NCBI GenBank assembly: GCA_023512835.1
Contig: CM042085.1
Coordinates: forward strand, 1,459,989-1,523,988
Origin: Taxillus chinensis
Taxonomy: Eukaryota > Streptophyta > Magnoliopsida > Santalales > Loranthaceae
Direction: 5' to 3'
Length of the DNA stretch: 64,000 bases
In this document: positions 24,422 through 39,008 of the stretch, in pieces
Position numbering within the stretch: the stretch's first letter is position 1
How the letters are laid out: every line of letters begins with the position of its first letter
Notes under the pieces: generated by a model
The model's input: only the letters and a program-made list of their open reading frames with translations
Told to the model about the DNA's origin: nothing
The model's database searches: none
Program-made: the position numbers and the translations under genes

Positions 24422-27400
24422 ATGTCTCGCCCTGTGGACTTGGGTTGTAATGTGCAAGGGACACACTCTCGTGGGCAACGAGCGAAATCCCTCAATGACA
24501 TTTCTGTTAATAACAAAGGCCACCCATCCTTAGTTGCCAGTGATGAAATTGTTCAGGAGCCTAGGACAGCTGGCTTCGGGGCTGGCAAGCTATTGCTTCC
24601 GAATGGAGATTCTTATTCCGGGTCGTTTCTTGGTAGCATGCCTGAGGGTTTGGGGATATATGTCTGGTTGGATGGTTCTGTCTATGAGGGCGAGTGGAGA
24701 CGTGGGATGAAGCATGGGAATGGGAGAATGCAGTGGCCTTCTGGTGTTATTTATGAGGGCGAGTTTTCAGGTGGTTATATGCATGGAACTGGGACTTTAC
24801 TTGTTTCTGATAGTAAGATATATAACGGACAATGGCGCTTGAATCTGAAACACGGTTTTGGACTTCAAGTTTTTGCTAATGGAGACATCTTCGAAGGGGC
24901 TTGGAACCGTGGAACTCCCTCAGGTCCTGGTAAGTACACATGGGCTAATGGAAATGTTTATTTTGGGAGCATGAAAAAAGGGAAAATGTCGGGTACAGGA
25001 ACTCTTACTTGGGGAAATGGGGACTCTTTCGAAGGGAGTTGGTTAAATGGCATGATGCATGGATTTGGAGTATATACATGGAGTGATGGAGGCTGCTATG
25101 TTGGAACTTGGGATCGAGGTTTGAAGGATGGAAAAGGAGCATTTTACCCAAAAGGCAGCAGGCTTCCAGCTATGCAAGAGCTATACCTTACTGCTCTCAG
25201 GAAACGAGGGCTGTTGCCAGATTCAAAGAACAAGATCCTTGACGCCCATTTTCATCATTATTCTCCACTGGATATGGGAGCTGACGGGGTTGGTAAGAAC
25301 CTGGAATCTTTTCGTCTCTCATCTGATCAACTCTCAAAGGGGAACCTGTTAAATTTGGAGCAGGTCCAGAACAAAAATATTTTATTGGGCAGGCAGTGGA
25401 GCCTTGATGCTTCTATTGAGAAGACAATTGGGCATGACTTATCTTTGGGTTCATCTGAATCTATCTTAAAAGGTGGAGAAAAAGATGTTTACGCCAATGT
25501 TCCAATCTTGGAAAGGGAATACATGCAAGGAGTTTTAATCAGTGAACTTGTGTTGAATAACAACTTTTCAACATCATCAAGAAGAGCAAAAAGACGACAA
25601 AAGAAGCATGCAAAAGAGATAAAGAGGCCTGGTGAGACTATCATTAAAGGTCACAGGAGTTATGATCTAATGCTAAGCTTGCAACTTGGAATTAGGTAAA
25701 GTGTTCATCTCTGCTTTGCTTTCACCATTTATTATTGTTTTCACTCATATAAGATGAATATATCTTTAAAAGACAGAGTGAGATTTTCTTTTAAAATTCA
25801 ATTGAGAGCTGGAAATATATTGTGGTTTAAAATCCCCCTCGAGATTGTAAACAAGTAAATGAAGGTATACATGGTTTCAGTCATTTTCTTTGTATTCAGA
25901 AGCACCTAAACAAGCACAAGAACCATTCAATGCTAGACAAAGTTGTAACTTTAAATGAAACCTACAAAAAGCATCTAGGAACTGTTGACCATAATGGCTG
26001 CCTTCATTGTTTTCCCTCAAACCTGGAGAAGTATGATATTTATTGATATCTCATAATTATACCTCTTGAAACAAAGCCTGTAGGATCAAGTAGGACTTTT
26101 TGATATGATTTGTGACTAATGGTTGTCTTCATTGCATTATTTGCAGTTTAATTCTCTAGCTTGTGTTTACATTATTAAGTTTAAATCAAACTGTAAGAAT
26201 ACAATACAATTTCATCCTCTTGCCATGCCATCTAGGGACCAGGTTGCCTTGAAGAAATTATAGACAAGTTTGTGGATTCTGTTGTTATTTTAGGCTACTC
26301 AGTACTCACATACTCCAAAGATATTCCTAACCAATATTTTAAACAGAAGTACATTGTTTCTTAGTTTATACTCAATGAAATGACTGAGAAAGAAAAAAAT
26401 ACAGGTTTCCTTTTGGGAAAAGAGTGGTATTATGTTTCCAGAGCTGCCCCTGGAGTTTTGTTGCTGCTGCAGGGGCATAGTTGGCGCATGCCATTAAATC
26501 AGGGTTTTTATCTGACAACTGATGTCAAAGACAGTCCACATATTATAGATGAAATCTAAACACGTCTTCATCTTATCATTTATGTGAGCACATATTGTGT
26601 AAAATCTGATGTTTAACGTGCATTAGAAATTGTTTAGATATACTGTGGGAAAAATTACACCCATACAGAGGCGAGAAGTTCGGAAATCAGATTTTGGTCC
26701 TCGAGCTAGCTTCTGGATGAGTTTTCCCAGGGAAGGGTCTAAATTGACACCTCCTCATCAGTCTGAGGATTTTAAGTGGAAAGACTATTGTCCAATGGTA
26801 TTCAGGTTTGTAAATTATTATATGATGAAAAATATGAGTCTTAGAAGCTCGGCTTTGCTTGACTGATTATTGCTGTTATGCACCTCTTAATCTCAATCTA
26901 GTCATTAATTATTGTAGAGATTTGAGGGAGATGTTCAAGATTGATGCTGCTGATTATATGATTTCCATATGTGGCAATGATGCTCTCAGAGAGCTTTCTT
27001 CCCCAGGAAAAAGTGGCAGCATGTTTTTTCTGTCTCAAGATGATCACTTCATGATCAAGACACTACGGAAATCTGAAGTAAAGGTGGTTTTATTTTTGCG
27101 AGGTTGAAGAATGAACAGTTTATGTATTCTGACAAGTTTTGTATTTATTACTTATTTATTTATTTTACTGTGCATTACTTCTATATGATATTGCAACATG
27201 TACATTTTGTTCTAATACAAATGCTAGTCAAATAGCTAAGTGTAATTTTGAACTGCATGCACTAATCTTTTTATTTCAATGAGCTTGCCATTCTTCTGGC
27301 TTATCATGCTGCACATGCATTTAATATTGTGCTGCACATACATTTTGCTACCTATTTTTCTGTTGTGCATTTCAGTTATTGCTGTGCTTGACCATGATTG

Positions 27401-29967
27401 ATTAATCATGCAAGTTTCTTTCTTTGTTGTTATTTAATACCCAAATAAAGATCAAAGAGATAACATGAAATCATAGTGATCGTGTTTTCTACTCTGTAGG
27501 TTCTCTTGCGGATGCTTCCGAAGTACCATCATCATGTGCGATTTCATGAGAACACACTTTTAACAAAATTTTTTGGTCTTCATAGGATCATACCCCCAAG
27601 TGGTCAAAAGGTAATGAACACTTGATTGAACCTATACTCATAGGAGCCCTTTGCATGTACAAATAGTACCGGAAGCACATGAGAGTCTCTATTATAGGGA
27701 TAGGCTGTGTATGCATGAGTGCACATCCTTCAAACAATAATCAAATATGCCTTCCCAGTGAAGAAAATAAAGCTATTTTCTTGCAGCTGTATTTAACCTT
27801 TATGCTTCATATTTTTGTTTGTTAAATGTAGACTGACAACAGTGACATCTTTAATGATTATAGGTCTTTCTAAATCACGAATTATGCCTTTAGACGATAT
27901 AACAGCTGGACATACATTCACACCTTGCTTGAGTCTTTGTGACTTTTTAGTACTGAGAACTGTGAAGTCTAGAAAATGCTACTGTTATAAGTCATCTCAA
28001 GGGCTGAGTAAACTATGGCTTTAACATTGTTATTTTCAGAACCCACATTTATAGTATGAAAATTATATATATAAAAATAGAAAACTTTATTTTAATGGAC
28101 TTCATCGTGCAGTTTCGGTTTGTGGTGATGGGAAACATGTTCTGCACTGAGTTAAGGATACATCGAAGGTTTGATTTGAAAGGTTCATCATTAGGTCGTT
28201 CAACTGACAAGATTGAAATTGATGCGAATACAACGCTCAAAGATTTAGACCTAAACTATTGCTTTTATTTGGAACCATCATGGCGAGAGACTTTAATAAA
28301 GTAAGTGGAGTGTCAAATTTTTAATTTTTTGAATTTTTTTAGTTTTAGATATTATATACTTGTTAGCATTTTATTTTACCTAGTTTTAACTGATCTTACA
28401 GAGTCAAAGGGGACATAATTTCTCTCTCTATTATAATTTCTATCCATTAGACATGTTTCTGTTGTAGACCTAGTTTGTTTGATTTCTGAACATGATTTCT
28501 TTGTGAATGCAATTGTATACATTTTGATCTATTCTTTTTTATGTGCATATTTATGCAGCCAGATTCAAATTGACAGTAAATTTTTGGAGGCACAGCAGAT
28601 TATGGATTACAGCCTTTTGCTGGGTGTGCATTATCGAGCCCCACGACATTTACAGCCACTCTACAATCAAACTACTACCTCAGAAGGACTGGGAATCGTG
28701 GTTGAGGAAGGTATTGATCACATTGTGTATTTGTTGTTTTGCAGGGTTTCCAAAGAATTCATAAAGAATTGTTAAAACTTAATTGGTTGTGAATTATGGA
28801 GAAAGGGATGGCATTGGAATGTACATTTCAGTTTTGGCTGTTTTCTAACGCACGTTTGTCTTAATTTCTTAGTATGATCATACCTGATAGTATGAATTTG
28901 AAGAGCGCTAAACTCATAAATTTCTTTCAGCAGTCTTTGGGTCTATTGTTTCAGACTTCTTGTCAAACTGAGAAATTTTAAGATCTCCGATTGGAACCAT
29001 TTACATTGCCTGCTTAGGCTCTAACGTTGGTAGGGGAATATGTTCCCTCCCCTTATCCATCAACCAGGCGTTGTTCCTTTGATGGATTAGGAATCATATT
29101 AGTGATTGCATTGGATACCGAGGCTAAAATCTAGTGGATTGCCTCTGTATACGGCAAAATGCAATCCAATCTGATCCCAGCAACTCTCCAGTTTTTACCA
29201 TCTATGCTTGCATGGGGTGCCATTTTTATTGGTACATGAAAATTGATTTTCTTTTTGGTTTGGGATGATCTAATCACAGATGCTTTAGAAGATGAGATGT
29301 CCAACTACCCACAGGGCCTTGTTTTGGTCCCGTTGGGATCTGAAGATGGCAGTGTTGTCGTGGGTTCCCACATTAGGGGTAGTAGATTGCGAGCATCATC
29401 TGCTGCTGGTGAAGGGGAAGTGGATCTCCTCCTTCCTGGAACCGCAAGGTATGATTTCTCAATAATTCCTAGATGGTGTCAATTATACATCAACAAGCGC
29501 TCCTTTTAAAAGTGAGAGGGTGAGGGCCATCTATGCCATGCCAATCTCTTCTAAACATGGGAAAGGTAGCATTGGCTAAACTAGAACATCACTTTTTAAG
29601 GTGCTGAAGCACGATATAGCTGTTAAGAACATCACTTTTTAAGGTGCCAAATTTGTATTTTTAACTAACCCAACGCACTCTCTGCTGAAGTAGACTACAA
29701 ATTCAGCTCGGTGTAAACATGCCGGCAAGAGCCGAGCGGATTCCTGGGAAAGTGGAAAAAGGGACACAGATGTTTCACGAGACATACGATGTTGTTCTGT
29801 ATCTGGGTATCATCGACATATTGCAGGAGTACAACATGAGCAAGAAAATAGAGCATGCATTCAAATCTATTCAGTTTGATTCTTTGTCTATATCTGCTGT
29901 TGATCCCACGTTCTACTCTCAACGCTTCTTAGAATTCATACGAAAGGTGTTTCCTTCAAATGCTTGA
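24422..29967 (+). CDS. PIP5K9: Phosphatidylinositol 4-phosphate 5-kinase, MORN type (PIP5K9-like)
   Basis: Eight exons: 24422-25695, 26638-26805, 26918-27083, 27500-27610, 28113-28300, 28559-28710, 29280-29448 and 29694-29967. They encode 833 residues (Arabidopsis PIP5K9 is of similar length), with all splice sites GT-AG and phases consistent. Residues about 65-248 are eight tandem MORN repeats ([14 protein letters not shown] type), all in exon 1, thought to guide membrane binding. The lipid kinase domain runs from about 430 to the end: a Gly-rich SSPGKSGS with MIKTL (K528 the likely ATP-contacting Lys), DLKGS at 594-598, MDYSLL at 651-656 and LGIIDIL near 780. It makes PI(4,5)P2 from PI4P at membranes. 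Start 24422 (MSRP) fits family N-termini; an in-frame upstream exon at 24008-24041 could add 17 residues. Confidence 0.95.
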
Positions 29968-32380
29968 TAAATTGAGTCCTTCTTTCAACAGCAGGTGTGG
30001 GGGTGTTTTTTTTTTTTTTTTTTTTTTTTCATAATTAGAAATTATATTTTGATATTTTGTATAGGATTTTTTAGAATTCAAACAATGTATTTTCTTCTAC
30101 GTCCTCTTTATCGCGATTTCTACAGGACCATACCGGAGGCTCTCTTGATGGGAGCAAGCCATGAGCATCAAATGCCATGTCGTAATACACGGCATTTTTT
30201 GTTTTGATAACATAAATACTTTCTTACTTGCTAAAATAGTGACTACATTTTTCTTCGCCACAAATATATTTATAAATGATTTATTTAATTATTTTAAATG
30301 TAATGTTACCAGAAAAAGTGCTTTATATGCAAGTTTTTTATGATGCAATAAGATACTGTGCGCATGTGCTATTTTCAGGATACACTTGTCATATATCTCA
30401 TTACAGAAATTCTATTTGCGATGGCGTCATGCAAAGCCATGGGTGACCGCCTGACCCGCCACGGGCGCAAATAGCTACACTCATAGTCTCATATCCTTAC
30501 CTATTTTATTTTTAAATAGCAACACGTATTTTCTTAAAATATAATTTTTTTTAAAAAACTTTATGTTATGATGAATTTTTATTACTTAAAAATAATTTTA
30601 AATGTATCGAATTTATTATTTTTAAAAGTAATTTTATTTTTAAAGATGTTCAAATAATGTGACTGTTTTCTTGTTGCAGAATTTTGCCCCTAAAAGAAGT
30701 GGAATTAAATTAAAATATTCTTATTTATTTTTATGTACACTCAAAAGAAGTCATCTGTAGATTAAAGATTCCTTTTAAGTTTTTTTTCCACGCTTTTGGG
30801 CCTGGTTGATTCGGATTTTCTTTTCTGTATTGGAATAGAGTTAAAATTTGCATTAAATTTTAATTTGAAAATAATTTAAGGAGAATAATGAGTTTTAAAA
30901 AAGAATATTTTTTAAACATAATTTTATAAAAAAAATTAATAAAAATAATATCATGAGTTCAGATAAAAAATAAAAAAAAAAAAAAAAATAAATAATCTGT
31001 TAAAATTAAAATTAAAATTAAAATTAAAAACACTTAAAATAATTTTTAAAAATATTTATGAGATTTATTTATTTTTGAAAATAAAAAAGTAAATTTAAAT
31101 AATTTTAAATTTATTTTACCCATCATTTTAAAAATATTTACCGAATTCATCCATACCAATCGCAACTTTAGAGTTTAGAATTTAACTCGTGACAAACACG
31201 CCAAAACGCCACACGACATGAGACCGGTAATACCGATAACACACCTAGAAACCGGAGCAGACGGTGACCGTCCAACAACTTCCCCCATTCAAAAGCGCGT
31301 GACTTAAGCAAAAGGCTCTCGGCATCACCTGGGCTTGGCTGTCGAGTGAGGTAGTGCACGTTGACACAAATCTCGAGGGCTTACAAATATAACACACACA
31401 CACACACACACGAGAATGATTAATAGTGAAAAGGAACGCATTATAATTAGAATGAAAATGCGATCAAATGAATTATATTTTTATTAATTACAGTAATTAT
31501 TGTAGCACACGAATAATTAAATAAAAAATAATATCAAATTTAATACACTGTATTTTGTTAATTTATCAGCGCTCTATATAATATATATTAAAAATATTAT
31601 ATTTTTTAAATGTGAATTTATGACCGTTTAATTTTAATTTAACGATTTAAATTACAGTTTTATTTAATTATATACAGTAAATGAATAGTTAAATAAAACT
31701 ATAATTCATATATATATATATAATCTCTAAAGAAAAAAGGAGTTTAATGTAGAAGGTATTATATTGAATGAATAATTAAATGAAACTAAAGTGAAATGAC
31801 TGTATTTATTATATTTTTTTCATACAAAAAAATTATATAAGTATAAGCTATCAACATTGGCATGAATGATACTGATTTATTCATAAATTTATATTTTTAT
31901 CTTTCAATAATGTTATACATCATCATTCATCAACATTATCCACCATTTACTCTGCATTTGGTTAGACACTAGGTAGTTAAACAAACCTTGTAATTTGATT
32001 GAAAAATCTCATATATATATATATATATATAATTTGTACGCGAGTAAAGATAAAACTTGAAATGTGTGTACATTTAACCGTAAAAATGACTACAAACAGG
32101 ATTGCCAGCTCGGATCGCTCCCGCCGAAAGGCGTTGGAAAAGAAAAATACCATATGCTTTCTTGGGAAGAAAAAGAAAAGGAATACGTCCGTCATAAGCT
32201 CTTCCCAAGTGACCTTTTTCTTTTTTCTTCTTTTTTCTTCTTTTTTCTTCTTTCTCTCTCCTCAACTCCAAAACAGCCATGTAGATGCCATTCGCTTTTT
32301 ACCTTGCTTGCTTTGGCTTTTGTTATCTGTCATGTGTACACATTCCTATGTTAATTATAATATATATGTAATCTCTCTTT
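29968..32380. other. PIP5K9 3' region and AT-rich spacer
   Basis: A T run of over 20 at 30,006-30,029 follows the PIP5K9 stop by about 40 bases. The rest is AT-rich, with a poly-A run near 30,975-30,989, (CA)n at 31,393-31,411 and (TA)n at 32,011-32,030. A pyrimidine-rich block at 32,215-32,265 is probably RABC2 promoter or leader. No gene recognised. Confidence 0.5.
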
Positions 32381-32383
32381 CTT

Positions 32384-32409
32384 AAGAAGAAGAAGAAGAA
32401 GAAGAAGAG
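32384..32409 (+). repeat. (AAG)n in the RABC2 leader
   Basis: About eight AAG triplets end a few bases before the start codon at 32415, so the repeat should lie in the mRNA leader and may vary in length between individuals. Confidence 0.85.
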
Positions 32410-32414
32410 TGACG

Positions 32415-35400
32415 ATGGTGGTTGGGTCTGGTCAGGGGGTCGGCAGCAGCAGCAGCAGCTACGATCTCTCTTTTAAGATCTTGTTGATTGGCGACTCTGC
32501 TGTCGGCAAAAGCAGTCTTCTCGTCACCTTCATCTCCAATTCCTTTAATGACCACTCTCCCACCATAGGTTCTCTCATATCATTCCTTGCGCGCATATAT
32601 ATATATATATATATATATTCTTTCTTAATGCTTTTCCTTGAAATTTCCAGGAATAGAATAAAGTATATTAATAATGGGATTTGAACATTACTCGGGCTCG
32701 ATCCTTTGATTTGAACATGACCTTATAATAATTATTGTCGCAGAGACAATTTCCGTGATTCAACTATTCAATTTCATAGGTTCTTGTGTTGAACTGTTTG
32801 CCTTTTCTTTGATGCTAAAAGCGATCTGAGCCAAAATCTATGCATTAAGTACGTACTTCCCATTAAAAAAATAGGTAACAGTTATTAGACATGCTTGGAG
32901 TTGAATATTTGAGCATTCATGTTTCTTTCAAATGTTGTAGGCGTGGATTTTAAGATCAAACTACTCGCAGTTGGTGGAAAGAGACTCAAACTCACAATTT
33001 GGGACACTGGTATTATACATATATATATATATATTGTTTTTCTTACTCTTTCATGAGCCGTCTCGTTGGTTAATATTTGTGAAATGAGTTTTCTTATTTT
33101 ATATTGTAATAATTTTCTGGCTAAGACCTTTTTATTGAAAGGAATAATTTATTTATGTGTATGTTTGTGTGTCTGTATGTATGTTTGTATCCAACAGAGA
33201 ACTACTGCTCACTTTGTTTATCAGTGATTGATGCAAGAGCTTAATTATGACAAGGAGGGATACGGTTTTTACTGAAATTAACTATGCGCAAAAATTAATC
33301 TCTTTGAGGATTTACATCGATGGCATTTAAAATTAAAATTCAAAACTGAAAAAAAATATGTGATTTGGTGAGTAAGTGCATATTCAAGAAACTCCAGCTT
33401 GTTCTGCACCTGTAATTGAAAATAAATTCTACTATGTACTACTCAACTTCTAAACTTTTAGTTCAGCAATGGAGGTGCGACCTGTTTTTCTGTTTTCTAC
33501 GTTTTAAAAATTAAAAGCATTTCGTAAACTTATCCTCTGACATGCTATTGCTAATTTTATCTTACTGTGATTGTATATATATTATATACTGTCATTGCAG
33601 CTGGGCAAGAGAGGTTCAGAACATTAACAACATCTTACTACAGAAATGCCCAAGGGATAATTCTTGGTATGATATCAACAATAACAACGAAAATTTATTT
33701 TCATACTCCAAAGCACACATTTTTTTTTTAAAAATGAAAGCTTCTTGATCATGTTTCTAATAAGGTGGTCTGAATTGAAGTACGAAGCAATTTACAACTA
33801 ATTTTACTCTCTTTAGAGATGATGAGCATTAGAATTTGGCTAGCAGCCAACTTTAATGCCTATAAGGCTATAACACAGCATGTCTTTTATCTCATGCCAC
33901 AGACGTCATCTACAGTACTGTTGATTATCCAAGGCTGGAAGCACTTTGAGGGTGTTTGAGGGAGTTTATTTTTGTTTTAAAGTTTTTGAAAACCAAGTTT
34001 ATAAACAGTTACGTTTATAATTATAAACAACTTCTATTTCTGTTTATGAACACCTGTTTATACACCGGTTTACAAACACTTTTTTATAAATAAAAAAATT
34101 AAATGCTTTCTATCATATGCCTTTTGTATCGGATATTAGTTTGTACATATTGATATTTTGTTTTTTACGCACCATTTAAATTTGTAGTTTTCATGGAAAC
34201 TATGTTTTATGCAGTATCCAGTTCTCTACAAGAAAGAAAAAATTGCATACTCCCCTTGACCCTGTTACATTCACTAGCTGATTTTATTTCCAAGGGAAAA
34301 GTAATATATTTCCATTTGATTTGCTGTCTGGAATTTTTTGTCTATACGTCAAACACCAGTTTGAATTTGAATGTGAAGCCAAGATCCAGGCAACATTGTT
34401 AAAATAATAAGTTTCAAATTTTTGTGTAATGATTTTGCTTTCAACTTTTCCTGTCTCTTTTGTAAACAAATGAAGCAGAGGCTCATAGAGAGACTAAACT
34501 TTATAAGCGCTTGTCATTAACTGAAAAAGTGGATTTGTTCCGTCTACACGACGATGGAATTAGTAAAAAGAAAGTTAATTTTTAATGAAGCTATCATTTA
34601 TATTTAGTTCAGTGAAAAGTGGTAAACAAGAAACATTTTGCTTCCAGCCACAAGGCAAATCAGTGTGATTTAGATGGTAGAGTGTATGCTACAAACCTGG
34701 ATATTATGCCACACACAACTGACATTGATGTAACAATACACTGTTATGGTGTTGGTTGGTGGAAATCTAATTAGTTCTGTTTCCTTCTTATTTAGTTTAT
34801 GATGTGACAAGGAGAGAAACCTTCATAAACTTGTCAGAAATATGGAGTAGAGAAGTAAATCTCTACTCCACAAATCAGAATTGTGTCAAGATGGTCGTGG
34901 GAAACAAAGTTGATAGAGTAAGATTTTCTTTACCCTTTTTCTATGCCCAAAGATTGAATGAAGAAAAAACTATAGCATAATTTCTCTTAAATGTAAGGAA
35001 TATTGTAATCTTTGAATTAGTTTCACAATCTTCCCCAGTTCTTCCTCTTTCTTTTTTCTGGCTTCCATACATTTGTTTATTCTATTTTCCCTTGTTCAAT
35101 GCTGTTTTTTTTAAAAAAAAATCCTACTCAGATTCAGCTTTTGACAAGATGACATACATTTAAGTGGTCTACTGTATTAATGAATTTCGTTTTAGCGTCT
35201 CTGTATGTGTTATTATGGTTGTTACTTTATTGCAACAGCTAAAGGATTTTCTGTAATGTCTGATACCCATGAGTTTTTCTGGTCATAGACGCTATTCAAG
35301 ATCACTGCTATTCCACCACAAACTTTACCGGTTTAAAAACAGGTTTTTTTTAATCATAGGCAGCAGCATGCACTGAAAACCCCGCTGCTGGAAAAGGATT

Positions 35401-36098
35401 TAGGTTCAGACCTTGGCACTAGATAGTATGAATTTGAAATATTTTATTATAAAATAACACTTTTTTTCTTCTATCATCATACTATGATTCCAGGATTCTG
35501 AAAGAGCTGTAAGCAGAGAAGAGGGGTTAGCTTTCGCAAAAGAACATGGATCTTTATTTCTTGAATGTAGTGCTAGAACACGAGAGAATGTAGAGAAATG
35601 CTTTCAAGAACTTGCTGAAAAGGTAATATTTAGGACTTCATGTCTCCTTACAAAGTCTTGTGGTGCTTCCTTGATAATTTTTTCATGAACTTTTGGAATT
35701 TACCCATGCCATGAAATGGACATATGAAATTGCAAGATCCCTTTGCTAATTCGCTCAACCTGACTTTTTAGCGTATGATGGATGTCAAAGCACGTTACAA
35801 AAAGTTTTATAATAAAGTTTGCAGCTCTCGTAGTGTTTCTCAGACGGAGCATGAACGCTGCAGTTTTCATGGGAGAAGAGATGTATAAGCATTTCATTCC
35901 TCTCATGTGCAGCATGTAAAATAATCTTTGACTGATGCAGCTTTGATCAGTTCAAAAACATAACCAACCTGTAATTTTCTACAGATAATGGAGGTTCCTA
36001 GTCTTTTGGAAGAAGGATCCCCAGCAGTAAAGAGACAAATGTTGAAGCAGAAACAAGACGACCAGCCGCCTCCCTCTGAAGGTTGTTGTTCTTTTTAA
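32415..36098 (+). CDS. RABC2: Rab GTPase of the RABC (Rab18) class
   Basis: Six exons: 32415-32568, 32941-33009, 33601-33666, 34796-34917, 35494-35622 and 35985-36098, encoding 217 residues with consistent phases. GTP-binding motifs are complete: P-loop GDSAVGKSS (26-34), switch I PTIGVDFKIK, WDTAGQE (72-78), NKVD (133-136) and ECSAR (161-165). VDFKIK and YSTNQ, SREEG and [12 protein letters not shown] are typical of plant RABC2. The C-terminus GCCSF provides two Cys for geranylgeranylation, so the protein should be membrane anchored. The class is linked to vesicle traffic, including peroxisome and lipid-droplet related transport. A Ser run (residues 11-15) near the N-terminus is unusual but outside the fold. 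Start at 32415 is the first ATG of the open frame. Whether it is RABC2a or RABC2b is not resolvable. Confidence 0.95.
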
Positions 36099-36498
36099 CT
36101 CCGGCTCAGACACAGAGCTCTTAATGGAAATGCAAGATTTACAGCTCTTACAAAGAAACGAAAAAGTGAAGTGCACATTTTATTGATCTTTCAGCCCCAA
36201 AAAGTAGCACTACTATTGGTACTGTCGCACTGAGCTATCATTCAATTTCTGTGTGATCAAATGATACATAGTTTGTGCAACTCTCCTCCGCATTTTCTTA
36301 CGTTCTTTGTGCTTCGGCCTCCATTCTTTGTCCATATTCTTTAGTCATGTCATCATTGTGGAAACACAGTTGTCTGTAAGTAGCATGCTTGAATGCGTGT
36401 ATTTCCATTTGGATGCGATTTGAATCCTACTCGAATATTTTCATTTTTATGATTTGAGTCCTACTACTACGTACCTTTTCTTTTCAACCCAAATAAAT

Positions 36499-36580
36499 AT
36501 ACATTCAACCAAGGTACAGGCCAATGACACAAACTTCAACACAAACATACATTCAACCAAGGTACAGGCCAATGGCACAA
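36499..36580. repeat. 48-base-period direct duplication
   Basis: The 34 bases at 36,499-36,532 recur at 36,547-36,580 with a single mismatch. It lies about 400 bases past the RABC2 stop and probably reflects a recent local duplication. Confidence 0.9.
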
Positions 36581-37980
36581 GTGATTCCTCTACCATACAT
36601 CTTAATTAATGGCCGGATGGCTTAGATTTGGTGGCTCCAGTACATAGGGGCAGTGTTAAGTGTTAACTTATGTATTTTAGGAAATATCACAGATTTTGTA
36701 AATTATACCAACGGATAATTAATCCACTTTATACTGGTGTTTATATTTTTCTAATTTTTTTTCCTTTAGTGTAAACTTCCGGTATAAGACATTTTTTTTA
36801 ATATTGGTTTTTTTTTATCATTTTCCAATATATATATAATAATTAATTCAACAATTTAATTACATTTAAAATTTTATATGCATTGATTCAGTATATAATA
36901 ACAGTGAACAACATATTCAAACAATATTTTAAAATGTAAACGATTTTCAATGAACAATTTAATCGTTTTATGTTCGTTTGCATATATATACATATATTAG
37001 CAAAACATAAAAGCAATATTGGTGAACAATAAGTAACTTGCATGATAAATAAATGCTGAATGAGTTAGTCTTGCTCATAAATATTTGGTCCTTTTACCCA
37101 TTTACACAAGTAGGCCAAAAAAGAAAAAAGTTAACCCGTTACGGATTTTCCGTTCTTAATTTGTAGCCCTGGTTGCTGGCTGGGTCCACCCGTTTTACAC
37201 CACCACTAGTTATTTATATACAGTCAGTGAGATGGTTAGCGAAATAAACTGCACCTAATAGTTATTTAAAGGCAGTAACCGTATAATTTAGTTATAGGGA
37301 GAAATTAATAAATATAAATAAACGCACATGCAATCAATAAGGTGGAGGGGAGTGGAGTGTGACAAAATAGTCTTAAAAATTAACGTATGGAGTGGAATTA
37401 ATAATAACAAATAATGAGATTATCGTTGACGTTTCTATTATAAATTTTCACAGAGAAAGATGGAATGAATATATTTATTTATTTATTTATTTTTTGGAGA
37501 AAAGAAGAAGAAGAAGAATTGCATACGATTAAAACAAGGAGGAGAGAAACAAATCAAACAAAACACATGCACTCTTTTTGGTGTTGTTTTGGAGATCAAA
37601 TGACATGCTTTAATTAATTAATTAATTAATCACTGATTTAAAGCAATGCATGATGCAATATATATACTGAACGGCACATGCCGTGGCCCAACAGGAACCA
37701 AAGGCGTTGCACTCAAAGTCAAAGGTTTTGAGGTTTCTGGGATGGTATATGGTTTTCTGTGTTTGGGGGGGCAAGTGGGGAATTGTCTGCTTTGCGTAAA
37801 CCGTGGATTGATTTAATGAGCACACAGAAACATATATGCATGCAGGTCACCACTGAGACCACTCCACCTACAAGACTACAACGACGCCGTTTCAACGCGC
37901 CCCCGGATGTGCATTGAAAGACACGAAACGGGGTTGAATTGAATGATCCATATAACAGAAAGCAGTTGCAAGCTATAGCC

Positions 37981-38021
37981 TTCCCTCCCTCTCCCTCTCT
38001 CTCTCCCTCTCTCTCTCTCCC

Positions 38022-38061
<40 letters not shown>
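37981..38061. repeat. (CT)n microsatellite
   Basis: About 80 bases of CT repeats with C interruptions, roughly 540 bases downstream of the ZAT5 stop codon. Its reverse strand gives a spurious Arg/Glu frame. Confidence 0.9.
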
Positions 38062-38063
<2 letters not shown>

Positions 38064-38392
38064 ATTTTTTTTTATTTTCATTGGTCCTGTCACATTAATG
38101 AAACAGACATTTCTCCTAATACACAAACACGATTACACCATCGGAGTTGCTCTATAGGCTCTGATTGGAGGCTCTAGCTAGCTAGCTCTTTTCTTGCAAA
38201 TTAAACCAATTGGAGTTACGTACATCAGACTAATTAATTAAATACTGATAACAATTAATCGTTCCTGTATAGTTCTTTTAGCCATCTGCTGTGTATTCAT
38301 CCATCTCAAATGCTGCAGGGACACTAATCCGACTATTTTGAATTCCAATTCTTGATATAAATAAAAATGAATGAATTTAACAAATAAATCAT

Positions 38393-38427
<35 letters not shown>

Positions 38428-38600
38428 CAACAAAAACAACAAGAAGAGGAGAAAAAATGTTAGTAACAAGATCAATATATTTGACATATCCAATTTTGGG
38501 TATTCAAGTGCGACGATATATGAAGCTAATTAAGTGATATCGTGATCAGAAAAGGACGAACAAATTGTGATATATGAATTAATGGTCGATCGTTTTGGAT

Positions 38601-38974
38601 TCAATAGTGGCAATCCACCAGCGAAGAACTGGAGAAGAGGAGGGACGTTTCTTTGGGTTCGAAAGCGATCAACTTGGCTTCTGGTTGTCGGTGATGATGA
38701 TCGTGATCTTCGGGAGCCGGAAGGTTGAGATCCAGCGGCAGCACGCTTCTCGATTTCCTGGCGTCTTCGTGGGACGACGACTCCGCTCTACATCCTCCTC
38801 CTCCGCCGGGGCTCCTCGACGCTGCAGACGGAGGACCGCCGGTGAAGGACCGGTGCCTCCGCATGTGGCCGCCCAGGGCCTGGCCTGAGGTGAACTCGGC
38901 TCCGCAGATGGCGCACTCATGAACCCTCGGTTTCCCTGGAGTTGCGAGGACTGATGACGAGGAAGAACCAGTTC

Positions 38975-39008
<34 letters not shown>

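Larger units (their letters stand above)
36099..38600. other. RABC2 3' region and spacer
   Basis: No gene recognised. Contains a 48-base-period duplication at 36,499-36,580, (TTTA)n near 37,469-37,490, TTAA repeats near 37,612-37,630, a long CT tract at 37,981-38,061 and (AT)n at 38,396-38,424. Confidence 0.5.

Noticed and set aside
37719..38126. Minus-strand 135-codon frame rich in Arg and Glu
   Set aside because: Translation of the CT microsatellite at 37,981-38,061.
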